Of a stretch of DNA of 64,000 nt, positions 22,492 to 36,137 are shown in pieces; position 1 is the first letter of the stretch, and every line of letters starts with the position of its first letter. The position numbers and the translations under genes are program-made. The stretch covers positions 20,813,395 through 20,877,394 of the forward strand of contig JACGWO010000004.1 in NCBI GenBank assembly GCA_034509735.1. The letters are read 5' to 3'. The DNA comes from Sesamum alatum. Lineage: Eukaryota; Streptophyta; Magnoliopsida; Lamiales; Pedaliaceae. The notes under the pieces were generated by a model. The model was not told where the DNA came from. It saw nothing but the letters and a program-made list of their open reading frames with translations, and ran no database searches.

Positions 22492-24716
22492 CGGGAACGC
22501 AACAGAAGCGTAAAATTCATAATTGAAGGCATAATTTAAATCGGATTCAAAGGGGTGTTCCCTTTGAATTTCCCAGGCATTCGGTGTATGTCAAAACATA
22601 AATAAAATAGGATATGAATGTTGGTCAAGTGGCTAAAAGAAGTAAACAAAAAGATACATATAATATAAATGAAAACCAACCTTTTGTTTACTACACGTAG
22701 AACCGGTACATGCGTTGTTCCTCTTTACATTTTTTCTTTCGTTCACTTGAGGATCCAAATTAGAATCCCTCTGATTTGTCCACACCACACTATGAAATGT
22801 ACATCCTCTAATCTATTGCTAGATAGAAGTAGAGAAAAGAAGAAACAAACAACTCTAAATGAACAATATTGATTAGTGCTTTGGGAATGTTTTAGTTCAA
22901 ACCTTTCCAAAAGGTATGAATACAAAAAGGAGAGTTTCTTCAGAGATTTTTGGAGAGTTTTTTGCTGGAACAATTCGTGCAAGACCATGTCATACAAGTT
23001 ATGTGAATAGTTTTGTGTATATAGAATTGTTGAATTCAAAATTCAACTTCTATTGTTAACTCCCAAAGCAACCTACATACACACACCACTATCTACATAA
23101 CCATGCACCATTATAGCAAATAAACCATCCATAAAACCACATAATTGGTGGTCACATGTGCCTCACATGTGGAGGATTTTAATTCCTCCTTCACTTGCAA
23201 TAAATTGTATTTTTCCATGGACTAGGACTACTAGTCTTGGACTTTTACTTAATCTAATTAAATTAAGTCCAAACAAAGTCCATTGGGCATTAATTAACCC
23301 AATTAATCTGAATCCAATTGAAGCCCACAAGTTTATTTAATCCAATTAAATAAACATAAGTCCAAACTCTAATTAATTGATTCAATCAATTAATTAAGCC
23401 AAACCCGATAAATTAATCCAATTAATTTTATAGGTTCTAAGTCCAAAAATTAACTAATCCAATTAATTAATTGTTGGACCATCCATCAAATAGATTTTCC
23501 AATAAATGATCCAATCATTTATTTTTGTCCTTGAGTTAATTTAATCCAATTAAATTAATTCTCTTCTTCTAGAATTAATTCCAAATTAATTCTATCAATT
23601 CCATAGTGATTCGTGTGTGAATCTTTAGGTTCAACTTTAGCTAGATTTGAGCTTGTGTCCAGTACAACTGGTCAATTAAATCAAATTTAATTAATTATTT
23701 TTCAATTAACCATTAATCAAAAAACGCCCGTCACCATAGGTGGTCGTCTAGCAACGGTCTATGGCACTAGAGGTTAGGTGAATGTTGGCGTGAACATTTA
23801 GGCTCCTGAGTACCATAAGAGTACGGTCTTCCATCATCCGTCTCCCGGTCTAAGTCTAGGGCATGGAATTGGACGTCGGTTCCCGTCCTGGACTAGACAA
23901 CTATGCTCAATAACTCGAGACACGTTAGCTCTATTTGATCGACGTAGGAAACCATTCCCTACTCGACCAATTGTTCTGACCACGGACTTAAAAGAGTTTA
24001 AACTGTCTCAGAGCGCATATGAGACTCAATTGTCATATACTTACAGGTGACGGATCCTATCTTGATCGTCACTGGAATTCACCGTTCTCAATACATATTT
24101 CGACTGGCACTGGATAAGGCTTGTGATGAACGTATCCCAGATACGGACATCTCTTGCCAGACCTAGATACAACCATCATATGCATGTGACTCCAATGATT
24201 CCTCAAGTCGAGGACTAACCTCGTACTATCGGAGCGGGGAATTTCAGTTATACCGACCAAGCCTCCAAGGCTTCCGCATGACGATTCCCACGAGTCAGTT
24301 CAGTCAGCTGACACCCTTGTCAACTAACCCACTAATATTGCATAGACGTCCAACATCTGTCGCCGATGAAACACGTCACTCATCCAATGAATGCAATCCT
24401 TAGTTGCAACTCTCTATAGGACCCTCAATGCCCTGTCTCGAGGTCCTCGACTTGAAATATTTCAGACCAACCCTCAGAAGTTGGTTTCATAGCTGTCATC
24501 CAATGCGCAACCCAACCACATAGGTTATTCAATTGGTCTGTGGGCATTTGTTGTGACGTTAAAATACGTTTAACGTAATCAGTAAGCACAACAAACACAT
24601 AGTGCCAAGGATGAATACTTACTATATTCATCAAGTCAATATTATTTTAATAAAGATTGCTAAATAGTACCCCAAACCACCAAATCCAATTGGCTTTCTG
24701 ATCACCTATTCTAACA
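22492..24716 (-). repeat. 3' LTR of a - strand copia element
   Basis: On the - strand it begins TGTTAGAATAGG at 24716, just after a PPT AAGTGGGAGA (24717-24726). It ends at the CGGGAAC near 22492. Its left 1.2 kb matches 28914-30120, the truncated 5' LTR of the same element. 2225 bp. Confidence 0.78.
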
Positions 24717-27068
24717 TCTCCCACTTGACCTAAAGTCAATCACCCATGTCGCTCAGACTTATCTGAGCATGAGTAATCTGCGATATCCAGCTCAGTCTCA
24801 GGGTCTACCTTATTTATGCCAAGATAATGCGGTCCAACCGCACGTCACCTCTTCATACCATTGCTCCAAGCAAATGGTATTGTCTAAGAATATTCCTGGA
24901 TTAGTGATGAGATCTCAATCCTTTAGCTTGCGCTACAACCATGTTGTTATCCTCCAAGGTAACTACTGGATTGCCCATGCTAGGCACCACACCCAAATAT
25001 TGGATGTGTTTTTTCATCTAAACCACTTTCTAGAGCAACTTCTAAAGTTGCCATACAATCAACTTTTATGGTCCGTCGTGGTATCCCGCTTGAAACCTTT
25101 CCATGTCACTACCTTACCATTAAGCCTGAATATATGTTCGTATTCAGACTAGACATTATTCACATGATACTGGAAGCTAGTATCGATATGCCTTCCAGAA
25201 TCAACCATAGAACGTGCATCAAGAACAATTCTTTAATTCATATTCAGGTATTAAAGACTGTTCTCAACAGCAGTCTACTGCCTCCTCGGTACACATCCGA
25301 TTTTTGTCGTTACGCCCAAAAGCATACACAACATCCAATGCACCAAACAACAATACCCATGGCTGACTACGGCAAAGACGTAGGGGATGTCAAACATCTA
25401 AGCTTCCTCATCAGTCAACCCTGACTGAGTCTTGGACAGCTTAACCTTATATATAGGAATCTAATTCCTTTCATGGAGAATTGTGTGAACAACATTCGTG
25501 TTTTAGTGTTTTCCTAACATCTTAAATTCATTCCAAATGAATAAGACGTTACACACTCTAAATACTAAGAACACAACTAAACTCCCACTGACCCTCAAGC
25601 TCGTTATTGATCGATTCATACCCCGTATGAACTCATCAAAATGAATGCTCCAATTTCATGGAGTTTCAAACCTAGTTTGAATTCCATATTGAATCACATG
25701 GCTCCAAGCCATCGATTCGATCCAATGTCCAACATTGCTTCTCCCTATGTCTTTTGGGTTATAAACCAATTGATCGGATACACCCAGAAACCTGTACCTC
25801 TCAGGTATTTAGGATATTTGGGTCGTCTTTAAGAGATGGAATATAGTTAGTGGGCAATCTCGATTACGAAAGATGTTTTGTTATATCTTGTTGAGTGTCG
25901 CTCTTCTTGATTCTTCAAGGAGCTACTCCTCACACCGGTTATCCTCTGAAATCTAATTTCCCTTAGGACAACACATGAATCTGTGCAAACCTAGTTTGTC
26001 TCCCACTAGTCTCTTGACATGTGCAGGACCATCCTACACACTCAAGTACTTTGTAGAACACAGGCTTGCCATGCATATCCAATATGGTGTCTGGGTCACG
26101 ATCTTTATAAAGTGTCATGTTTTACAACTTGGCTACTGTCTTAACAACATGCCCAGATGGGCCAAGGTAGTGAAATAAAAACACCGACCGAACCATGTCC
26201 AACAAGGGTCGATTCCTCCCTTATCAGAAATGTCGTTCAATTATGGCGCTTTAGGAAAAATTTCACTGAGTGAGAATGCCATTCTCATTTAGATACATCA
26301 AGAACTCCCAATAAATACACACCACTCGATCCAATCGAAGGTTAATTTTACAACCAATTCGGTTCCCATTTCACATCTAATTCCCTGAACCTTCCAAAGG
26401 TCCTTAGACTTGTGAACCCTCTTCTGGTCTTGTGTATTTAGTGACCCACAGAAGTCTTACTGGATCCAATCCAACAGATCACTAGCAAGCATATATTGTC
26501 CTACAAAGAGCTTCTTGGCCACCTTCCTGCTCAGGAAGGACTTGCAAGCTAGCAAGCTCAAATTGTCTATTTTTAGACTCCTTAAATCTACTAACCTCTT
26601 TATCCTAACTAGAGGAATGTGACCCAGCTTAGCATGCTAAATCTATGAGAATCTTGATTATCCATTTGACCATTTTGTTTTGAGCATTCATAATCTAATT
26701 ATGGGATAGTATTGAAACAATTATGCAAACAACCTAGCAGACAAGAATAACCATTCTTTGTCAAATAAAAGAAACTTTCATTGATCAAAAACATATAATT
26801 CTAATTGTCCAACAATAGAAAAACATAATTTGATCATGCTAGGTTACATAATTGTGACATATCAACTCTATCCTAACATGATCACTAATAGCTAAGCCTA
26901 ACTAGTCCTATAGTTTCTGTAGCAATAGCCCAGCCATTGCCTAGCTTTAGAACCATCTTTATCTTAGCATTATACTTCTTTCCATCACCTACAAAACCAT
27001 TTGCATAATATGAGCTCTAACAGCTGGTATCTAATACCTAAGAAGCATAATAGTAATCATGTTAAAGC
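24717..27068 (-). pseudogene. Degenerate copia pol on the - strand
   Basis: Reading leftward: a GAG-pre-integrase patch (an LGHIPLVRIKRLVD-like run near 26600-26650), broken integrase/RT sequence, then an RNase H remnant near 24950-25360. No catalytic motif can be read in one frame. Open frames on the + strand here (for example 24769-25152 and 25068-25424) are antisense shadows. Confidence 0.65.
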
Positions 27069-27927
27069 TCAAATCAAATGTACCTTGGTTGGAGAAGAGT
27101 TTAGGAGACTCCCTCTTCCAATGCCCTTTTTCATAGCAATATATGCAAACATCCTTTGCAATCTTGAATGTTGAACCACCTTCTTCTTTCCTTTGCCCTT
27201 GCCCATGCCCAACATGGCAACAGGAACTCTCTGAGTGCTTGCAGCGGCTGATTCTGTCTTACCCTTCTTCCTCCTCCAGCGTCCGGCCCCTTTGCCTTTC
27301 GCTCTTGAGGTTGAAGCCTCCCAATAATATCGACGGCGCAGACTTTTCAATCGTTGCCTCATACTGGACCAACATATTTATCAACTCAGGAAGGTCTTTT
27401 AAGTCCATTCATGTTATAGTTAACGATAAACGAGTCAAAAAAGAGAGGAAGAGACTGAAGGATCACGTTGATATATATCTCTTTTCCAAGAACAGTTCGG
27501 AGGTCTTTGAGCTTCTCCACTAGGGATAGCTTCATCACTCCATGCTGGTATACAGACGATCCTTCTATCATCTTAGCTCCAAAAAATGCCTTCGTTGCAG
27601 CATATCTTATATGCCGGTCCGGTACTGTATAAACATCTTTCATACAGAGCATTATCGAGCTGACATCATCCAGCCAATCATTACTATTTCTGGATCTCAT
27701 TAGTTATGGATGCCAGTATGATACTACGGACCTTGCGGCCAGTCATTGAACATCGAACGCTCTTCTGACGAGGATCCCTCCGGCAAGACCCGAGGAAGAG
27801 GCTTATCCAGAACGTAAGCCTGATTTTTGAAATCGAGGATAATCCTCAAATTTCGTAGCCAATCATTATAGTTTGTTCCGTCAAATTTATTAGTCTCAAG
27901 AATTACAGTGAATGGATTCTTAGACAT
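27069..27927 (-). pseudogene. Copia gag on the - strand, broken
   Basis: Starts MSKNPFTVIL at 27927. Contains FDGTNYNDWLRNLRI, typical of the plant copia gag N terminus. Then SIMLCMKDVYTVPDR, ATKAFFGAKM and a GKGKKK-rich region near 27180. Stops and frameshifts lie at about 27710 and 27370. A homologous + strand gag lies at 30962-31249 and another at 33143-33848. Confidence 0.8.
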
Positions 27928-28913
27928 CTACATGCAACATGTAAAGCATAAATTTAGTAGATTAGAGTAATATTGAATTCAAGTTAAGACTTGATCTTTA
28001 GTTAGTAACCCCTTCCACTATTTCTTCAAAAAGCCCACCACTCTCAAGTGGGGTTTTCGGAAAACCATTTTCTAGTGGGCTTGAAGTCCACAAAAGCAAT
28101 TCTCCATGCCCCGTTTTTATGATTTACACAGAAAAATAATTTGTGGGAGGTAACCTATACCATTCTCATCCAATGAGATCCCCAAGTTATTTTGCCTCGC
28201 CTCTTCACGTGATCCCAAGGACTCCAAGCGAATCACGTTACTCGGCGTTAGGCCCCACCCATCAACCAAATCATATTTCAACTGTCACTCCCCATGACTC
28301 GTGAGACGGAGAAACAGGAGCATATTCCTTTGTTCATAACAATAGCAACATGTTTCTTCCATTCCAAACGTGCACGACTCGTGAGACCACGAATGGGTGA
28401 AAGTAGCTTCCTTACTATATTTTTATGGATGAAAGGCTTGGAATAATTAAACCATTTGATTTTAATTCCATTTTGGGCCTAATATATACTTGGACCATCA
28501 AGTGAGAGTTATTATTTAAAAAGACCAAGACCTCATCATTATTAGTATTTTGCATGCTCAAATTTTAGACATTCAATGTAAAAAGATACATTCCAAACTC
28601 ATCATACATCAAAGCATTAAAACATTAAACACATGTAAAAGAAGCCTAGCACGCCCTGTAGGATGATCACAAGCCCGTTCCTAAGTGATCCACTGAGCCC
28701 GCAGTGGATCTATGGCCAATCTAAGATAAGCCTACACTATTACAATTTTTACATCCCATTATCATTCTAATGAGGCCTTGTAACTCCTTCTTTGTTCTTC
28801 TTGGGCTTTCCGTCTTGGGCTCCGTCCAACGGACTTCTTTTGGGCCTTCCTCTCCATGGCTTACATTTATTTTCAAAAAACAAATAAAACCTCAAATGCT
28901 AATATTTTGGGCC
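27928..28913 (-). other. Leader (5' UTR) of the - strand copia
   Basis: Non-coding. Nearly collinear with the + strand leader at about 32260-33142. No PBS is readable at the LTR junction, which suggests a deletion there. Confidence 0.6.
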
Positions 28914-30120
28914 CGGGAACACAATGGAAGCGTAAAATGCGTAATTTAAGGCATAATTTAAATCGGATTCAAATGGGTGTTCCAATTTGAAGTTCCCGGG
29001 CATTCAGTGTATGTCAAAGCATAAATAAAATAGAAGATGAATGTTGGACAGTGGCTAAAGCAAGTAAACAAAAAGATAAATATAATGTAAATGAAAACCA
29101 ACCTTTTGTTTACTACACGTAGAACCGGTACGTGCGTTGTTCCTCTTTACGTTTCTCTTTTCGTTCACTTGAGGATCCAAATTAGAATCCTCTAATTATC
29201 CACACCTCACTATGGAATGTGCATCCTCTAATCTATTGCTAGATAGAAGTTAGAGAAAAGAAGAAACAAACAACTCCAAAATGAACACTATTGATTAGTG
29301 CTTTTGGAATGTTTTTAGTTCAAACATTTCAAAGGTATGAACACAAAAAGGAGAATTTATTCAGAGATTTTTGGAGAGTTTTTTGCTGGAAAAATTTGTA
29401 CAAGACCATTTCATACAAGTTATGTGAATATTTTTGTGTATATAGAATTGTTGAATTCAAAATACAACTTCTATTGTTAATTTCCAAAGCAACCTACATA
29501 CACACACCACTATCCACATAACTATGCACCATTATAGCAAATAAACCATCCATAAAACCACGTAATGGCTGGTCACATGTGCCTCATATGTGGAGGATTT
29601 TAATTCCTCCTTCACTTGCAATAAATTGTATTTTTCCATGGACTAGGACTACTAGTCTTGGACTTTTATTTAATCTAACTAAATTAAGTCCAAACAAAGT
29701 CCATTGGACATTTATTTATCCAATTAATCTCAATCCAATTGAAGTCTATAAGTTTATTTAATCCAATTAAATAAACATAAGTCCAAACTCTAATTAATTG
29801 ATCCAATCAATTAATTAAGCCAAACCCAAAAAATTAATCCAATTAATTTATAGGTTCTAAGTCAAAAAATTAACTAATTCAATTAATTAATTCTTGGACC
29901 ATCCATCAAATGGATTTTCCAATAAATGATCCAATCATTTATTTTTCTCCTTGAATTAATTTAATCCTATTAAATTAATTCACTTCTTCTAGAATTAATT
30001 CCAAATTAATTCTACCAATTACATAGTGATTTGTGTGTGAATCTTTAGGTTCACCCTCAACTAGACTTGGTCTTGTGTCCAACATAGCTGGTCAATTAAA
30101 TCCAATTTAATTAATTATTT
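28914..30120 (-). repeat. Truncated 5' LTR of the - strand copia
   Basis: Collinear with 22492-23700 over about 1.2 kb with scattered differences; homology stops near 30120. The outer half, which would carry the LTR start, is missing, so no target duplication can be found. Confidence 0.75.
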
Positions 30121-30717
30121 TCAATCCAATTTTCTTTATTAAGCATGTCGTATATTATGGATTATCACGTTAGTTTTGCACTAGAAATATTGATCATGGA
30201 ATCATGTCGTTCTTGGATTATATTCTTGGTTTCTTGGAAAATGTGTAGAAAATAACTGAAAATAGAAAAAAACGTAGACGGCGACAACGATGACCGACCA
30301 CACGCAGAATGCGCACTGCTAGGCACGTGCGCAGGCATGGGAGCCTACGCGTAGCCGCCGGGCCAGGCGCGTAGATTGGCAGACGGGCTGCCGGCCGCGC
30401 GCAGGGAGTGCGGCCAGGTGTGCGCGTAGGCAGGGGAGCCTGCGCACAGCCACCCGGCCAGCGTGCCCAGCATGCATGATTGGCATTGCACAGCCTGCGC
30501 GCTGCCGCCCGGCCAGCGCGCCCAGCATGCACGATTGGCAGATGCATGATAAATAAACCATTCATCCATCATACATTCTAAATAAACCATTCATCCATCA
30601 TACATTCCACGTAGAAGCAGTGGGAGCATTAAATGACTGAAGTCCAAGTCTTTAATTTGTTATTTAGTACACTTTATTCTGTTGATGGTTTGCTTTTATT
30701 TTAAATGTAGATTTAAA
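30121..30717 (+). other. Copia leader with GC-rich tandem repeats
   Basis: Leader of a + strand copia fragment. A GC-rich block (about 30285-30545) contains two diverged copies of a roughly 57-bp unit around CCCGGCCAGCG and CCAGCATGCA. It is followed by two copies of a 33-bp unit AATAAACCATTCATCCATCA at about 30551-30610. Open frames here are compositional. Confidence 0.55.
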
Positions 30718-31960
30718 CATGTCTAAGAAATCCATTTTCCTGCATACTTGACACAAACAAATTCAATGGAACAAACTATGACGACTGTTGTGCAATTTGA
30801 GGATAGTCCTCGATTATGAGAACCATGGTTGTGTCATGACAAGTTGTTTCCTCGGACTTTTGCCGTAGGAATCCACACGAGAAAAACATGAGACGTTAGA
30901 GATATGGCAACAGGATAATCGGAAAATCCGTAGTGTCATACTTGCATCTATAACTAATGAGATGCAAAAACAGTATGAGAGGCTAGACGATGTTTCTTCC
31001 ATATTGGCTCGTCTAAAGGATTGCTATGTAGTCCCTGACCGGCATACTAGGTATGTCACTACGAAGGCGTTCTTTGGAACAAAGATGACCGAAGGATCCT
31101 ATGTACATGAGCACGGGGTCAAGATGATTACCTTAGTGGAAAAGCTCGAAGACCTCAAAGCAGGGCTCGATAATGAGACGTACATTGATGTGAATCCTTT
31201 CAGTCACTCCCACCCTCCTTCGACCAATTCATTATTAACTACAACATGAATGCACTTGAGAAGGGCATACATGAGTTAATAAGTATGTTGGTCCAATACG
31301 AGGCAACAACCAAAAAAGTCTACGTCGTCGTATTGGTTGGAAGCTTTGACTTTCGAGCAAGGTATGTTTATGGTTGAGGTTAATATGGCCACTGACTCTG
31401 ATTCTTGGGTATTAGATACCGACTGTGGAGCTCACATTTGCAATGACTTGCAGGTGCTGAAAAGAAGCACAAAACTAAGTAAAGGCGAGATAGTTAAAGG
31501 CTTGGCGATGGCAAGGTCGTTGCTGCTGAAGCTGTAGGAGTCGATAGCTTAGTAGTTAGTTGATCATGTTAGGATAGAATTAAAAGGATTGTTATTATGT
31601 ACCTAGCATTGATCAAATATATCATTTCCATTCTGTTGTTAGACAATAGTAGTTTTGAATTTTTTATCAATAAAAATTACTTTTATTTGATGAAGGATGG
31701 ATTTACTCATCTGCTAGGCATACTTAACAATGGCCTTTACATTCTCCAAATGTCTAAATTAATCATGACTGCTCAACACAAACGTAAATTATATAATCAT
31801 GAGAACGCACAGTTGTGGCATGCAAGGCTAGGTCACATCTCTCAAGACAGGATCAAAAGATTTGTAGACTCAAAAAAACCTAGAGGTGGGCAACTTGAGC
31901 AATCTACCAACCTGTGAATCCTGCCTGAAAGGGAAAATGACCAAGTGCCCCTTTGTTATA
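30718..31960 (+). pseudogene. Copia gag, protease and GAG-pre-integrase remnant
   Basis: gag starts about 30718 and is heavily broken until 30962, where YERLDDVSSILARLKDCY reads clearly. A protease patch SWVLDTDCGAHICND lies at about 31410-31445. The first Gly of the usual D-T/S-G is replaced by Asp. A pre-integrase patch LWHARLGHISQDRIKRF lies at about 31812-31865. The sequence stops near 31960, before the integrase core. Confidence 0.75.
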
Positions 31961-32259
31961 ATATTCGATATAGGTACGTATAATACATGGTTTCTGTTAT
32001 ACTTTATTAGCATGATTATTTGGGATAATTATGTTATGATGTTAATTGGATTAACATTGGGATGATCACGGAGCTCATGACCGATTGTATGGTTTTATTT
32101 TCTATTTGGTGGGGCATGCGTGCCTCTTATTTTGAATCTTCTCATCTTTCATTTTATTCCTTGAAATGATAAGACTTGCTCTTTTATGTAGTCCCCCCAA
32201 CTTCTGATGTGGGTTTCTTTAACAACTGTAATGCCAATAGATAGTTTTTGTTAGATTTT
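31961..32259. other. Unassigned junction sequence
   Basis: About 300 bp between two copia fragments. Nothing recognisable. Confidence 0.5.
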
Positions 32260-33142
32260 CATTTTAGATTTAAATGTAATGGAGCAAGCCCATGAAGGTA
32301 GAGGCCCATAGTATAAAATCCGAGAAAAGCCAAGAGGTGTTACAAGGACCATTAGTGTGATAATGGGTTAGAATTTTGTAATAGTGTAGGGCCATCCTAG
32401 ATTGACCATAGACCCATTATGGGTTCAGTGGGTCGCACAAAATTGGGTTCGTGATCATCTAACAAAGGTACACTAGGTTTACTTGCATGTGACACATTTA
32501 TTTAATGCTTTTAAATATTGGATATTATATGCATGCAAGACATTAGTGTGATCAAGTCTCGGTCCAATCCACTTGATTAAATCTCACTTTGATGGTCCAA
32601 GTCAATATTAGGCCCAAAATGGAATTAATATCAATGGGTTGTAAATTCCAAGCCTTCCATCCATAGCAGTGAGAAAGCTATCTCTACCCAAACATGGTCG
32701 CATGACTCGTGGCTAGTTTGGAATGGTGGAAAGCCTGCACTATTGTTATGAACAAAGGAATACACTCTTGTTTTCCTATCTCACGAGTCGTAGGGGCCAA
32801 TATTGAGGTATGTTTGTTTGACGGGTCGGCCCTAACATCGCGTAACATGATTTACTTGGAGTCTACAGAATCATCAAAAACATCTTGGGAATCTCATTAG
32901 ATGAGAATAGTATTGGATACCTCCCACAAGGCTTTTCCCGTGTGACTCGTAAAAGTAGGGCATGGAGAATTGCGTTTGTGATCCCAAGCCCACTAGAAAA
33001 AAAATTCCGAAAAACCCTACTAGAGAGCGGTGGGCTTTTAAAGAAATTTTTTGGAGGGTTAATGACTAAAGAAAAAATCGCAACTTGAATACAATATTAC
33101 AATAACTACTTACTCTTTGCTTTACATTTTTTGAATGTAGAA
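32260..33142 (+). other. Leader of the third copia copy, + strand
   Basis: Matches the reverse complement of 27928-28900. Contains the shared CTCACGAGTCGTA and GATGGTCCAAGT blocks. Its 5' LTR is absent. Confidence 0.6.
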
Positions 33143-36137
33143 AATGTCCAAGAATCAACTAACCGCCATTCTTGAGGAAACTTAATTCAATAGAACCAAT
33201 TATAACAATTAGCTGCGAAATTTGAGGATTGTCCTCGATTTTGAGAACAAGGATCATGTCATGGATAAGCTACTTTCGCAAACCTTGCTGGAGAAGTCCT
33301 CACCAGAAGAACGTGGTACGCTCGAGGAATGACTTGAGGACAACCGCAAGGTCCACAGCGTCATACTTGTTTACTTCCATGAAAAATGAGATACAAAATC
33401 AGTATGACAGGATTTACGACATGTCTCCTATAATGCTCCGCATGAAATAGGTTTATACGGTCTCCTATAATGCTCCGCATTCGGAACCAAGATGACTAAG
33501 GGTCATTTGCAAAGGAGATGCTATCCCTTGTGGAGAAGTTCAAGGACCTCAATGTTGATATGAAAAAGAGACGTACATCGACGTGATGCTTTAGTCTCGT
33601 CCTCTTTCCTTCAATTCATCATGAACTATAACATGAATGGGCATGAGAATTCCATTCATCAACTGTTAAAATTGTTTGTTCAATACGAGGCAACGATTGA
33701 AAAATCTGCACCGTCGATATTGGTTAGGGAGGCTTCAACCTCAAGGGCGAAAGGTAACGGTGCCAGACGTTGGAGTAGGAAGAAGGGTAAGACAGAGTCA
33801 ACCGCTGTAAGTGCTTCAAGCGCTCCTTCTTCCGCTGGGCGAGGTTAAAGGAAAAGAGAAAGATGGTTTTGGCAGTCAGGGATTGCAAATGACAGTTACA
33901 TCAGTTTCCAGGAAAAGGGACATAGGAATCGTATCTACAAATAGTTTATAGGTGATTGAAATAAGTAGAAGGCTAAGACCAATGATCCTAAGGCTAGCCG
34001 ATGGTAGGCTATTGTTGCAGAAGCTATATGTATATGACTAATTAGACTTAGCTATTAGTGATCATGTAAGAATAGGATACAACTACGTGAGCTAGCATGA
34101 TCAAGTTTTTGGTTAGTTTATTGTTGGACAAGTTCGACTATAAATTTGATCAATAAAAGTTCTTTTTATTTAACGATGTGTCTGCTGGGTTATTTACATA
34201 ATTGTTTTATTATATCCCATAACTGAATTAGGTATGCTAAAAAGCAAACAACACAACGGATAATCAAGAATAAACTTACAGAATCTGGCATGCAAAAGCT
34301 AAGCCATATTCCTCTAGTTAAACAAGGAGGTTGGTAGATTCAAAAGGTTTAGAAATAGACAATTTGAACTTACTAGCTTTCAAATCCTTCCTAAGAAGGA
34401 AGAAGGCCGTGCAACTCTTTGTAGGGAAAAGTATACTTGCCAAGTGATCTGTTGGATTGGATCCGATCAGACATCTATAGGTCGTTGAATACACAGGACC
34501 AGTAGAGGCTTCACAAGTTTAAGGGCCTTTAGGAAGGTTTGGGGAATTAGACTTGAAGTAGAGAACCAAACTAGTTGCAAAATAAAACTCTTTGATTAGA
34601 TCGAGGTGGTGTGTATTTAGTGGGAGTTCTTGAGGTATCTAAATGCTAATAGAATTCTCACTCAGTTGAATTCTTTCTGGAAGGGACATAGTTGAATTTC
34701 TCTGATAAGGGAGAAATCAAACCTTTCTTGACATGGTTCCGTTGGTGTTTCACTAAATTACTTTGGCCCATCTGGACGTGGACTTTTTTAAAGTCGTTGA
34801 GTTGAGAAACATCGCATTTTTTAAAGTTGTGATCCAGGGCACCATATTGGATATGGTTTGGCAAGCCTGTATTCTACAAAAAATAAAAATAAAAAAATTG
34901 AGTATGTGGGATGGTCCTGCATACGTCAAAGGCTAGTGGGAGGCAAACTAGTCTCAGAGTCTGGTTTATGCAAGTTCATTATAGAATATTGAAAACACCA
35001 TTTGTAATCTAGATTTTCTCATTGACTATATTCCAATCCTCCGAAAGGGACGATCAGAAAACTCTAGCTACATGGGAGGTAATGGTTTCTGAGTTTGACC
35101 GGACTAAGAAGAAGCAATGTAGGCATCGGTTCGGATGAACGGCTTGGAGCCATGAGATCCAAGATCGAGTTTAGACTAGGTTTTAGCATCTTGTGTCTAG
35201 GAAAATCATTTTGACAAGGTCATACGGTATTTGACTCAGTCAATAACGAGCCGAAAGGTCAGTGGGAGCTTAGTTTTGTTCCTAGTGTTTTAGGTGTGAA
35301 ACATCTTGATGTTTTGGAATGATGTAAGATGTTAAGGAACACTAAAACGCGAATGTTGTTCAAGTAATTCTCCATGAAGGAATTGAATTCCTGTTTATAG
35401 GGATAAACTATCCAAGAGTCGTCATGGTAGACTGATGATGAGCTTAGATGTTTGAAATCCCCTACGTCTTTGCAGTAGACAACATGGGAATGTCGTTTGA
35501 TGCACCAGGCCTAATATTGCGCATGCTTTAAGCATAACAATGGATTATCGGGCATGTACGAGGAGGCAATAGACAACTATTAAATAGTTATCTTTAATAC
35601 CTGAATAAGGATTAAAGAAGTGTTCTTGATGCATGGTCATGGAGAGTTCATTTTGGAAGCCTATAGTGATACTAATCATGTGAATAATGTCTAGTCTCAG
35701 AATGAATGTACGCTTAGGCTTAATGATGACGTGGTGACTTGGAAGGGTTCCAAAGGGGTATACCACAATGGGTTTCATCATGAAAGTCAAATGTATGTAG
35801 ACTTTAGAAGTTGTCCTAGAAAGTAGTTTAGATCGAAAAACCACATCCAATGGTTGACTGTGGTGCTTAGTAAGACCGAGGCGGTAGTTACCTTGGAGGA
35901 TATTAACCAAGTTGAGACCAAGTTTAAAGGGCTGGAGATCTCATCATAGACTGAAGAAAAATTCTTAGACATCACCGTCTACTTGGAGCGATGGTAGGAA
36001 GATGTGACGTGTGATTGGATAATGTTATATCGGTAGAAAACATGACAGACCCATAAGATCAATCTGGTATCATAGATTGCTTATAATCATATCAATTTGA
36101 GAGATATGGGTGATTGGCTATAGGTCAAGTGGGAGAT
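33143..36137 (+). pseudogene. Third copia copy: gag and degenerate pol
   Basis: gag begins near 33143 (MSKNQLTAILEE), already broken. A readable patch is GKGARRW-like at about 33735-33790. Pre-integrase-like sequence lies at about 34280-34400. An RNase H remnant lies at about 35495-35920, homologous to 14719-15137. PPT AAGTGGGAGA at about 36128-36137. No functional frame. Confidence 0.65.

Noticed and set aside
25068..25424. 118-residue + strand open frame
   Set aside because: It is antisense to degenerate copia pol on the - strand.
30218..30590. Ala/Arg-rich open frames on the - strand
   Set aside because: They arise from GC-rich tandem repeats in the copia leader.
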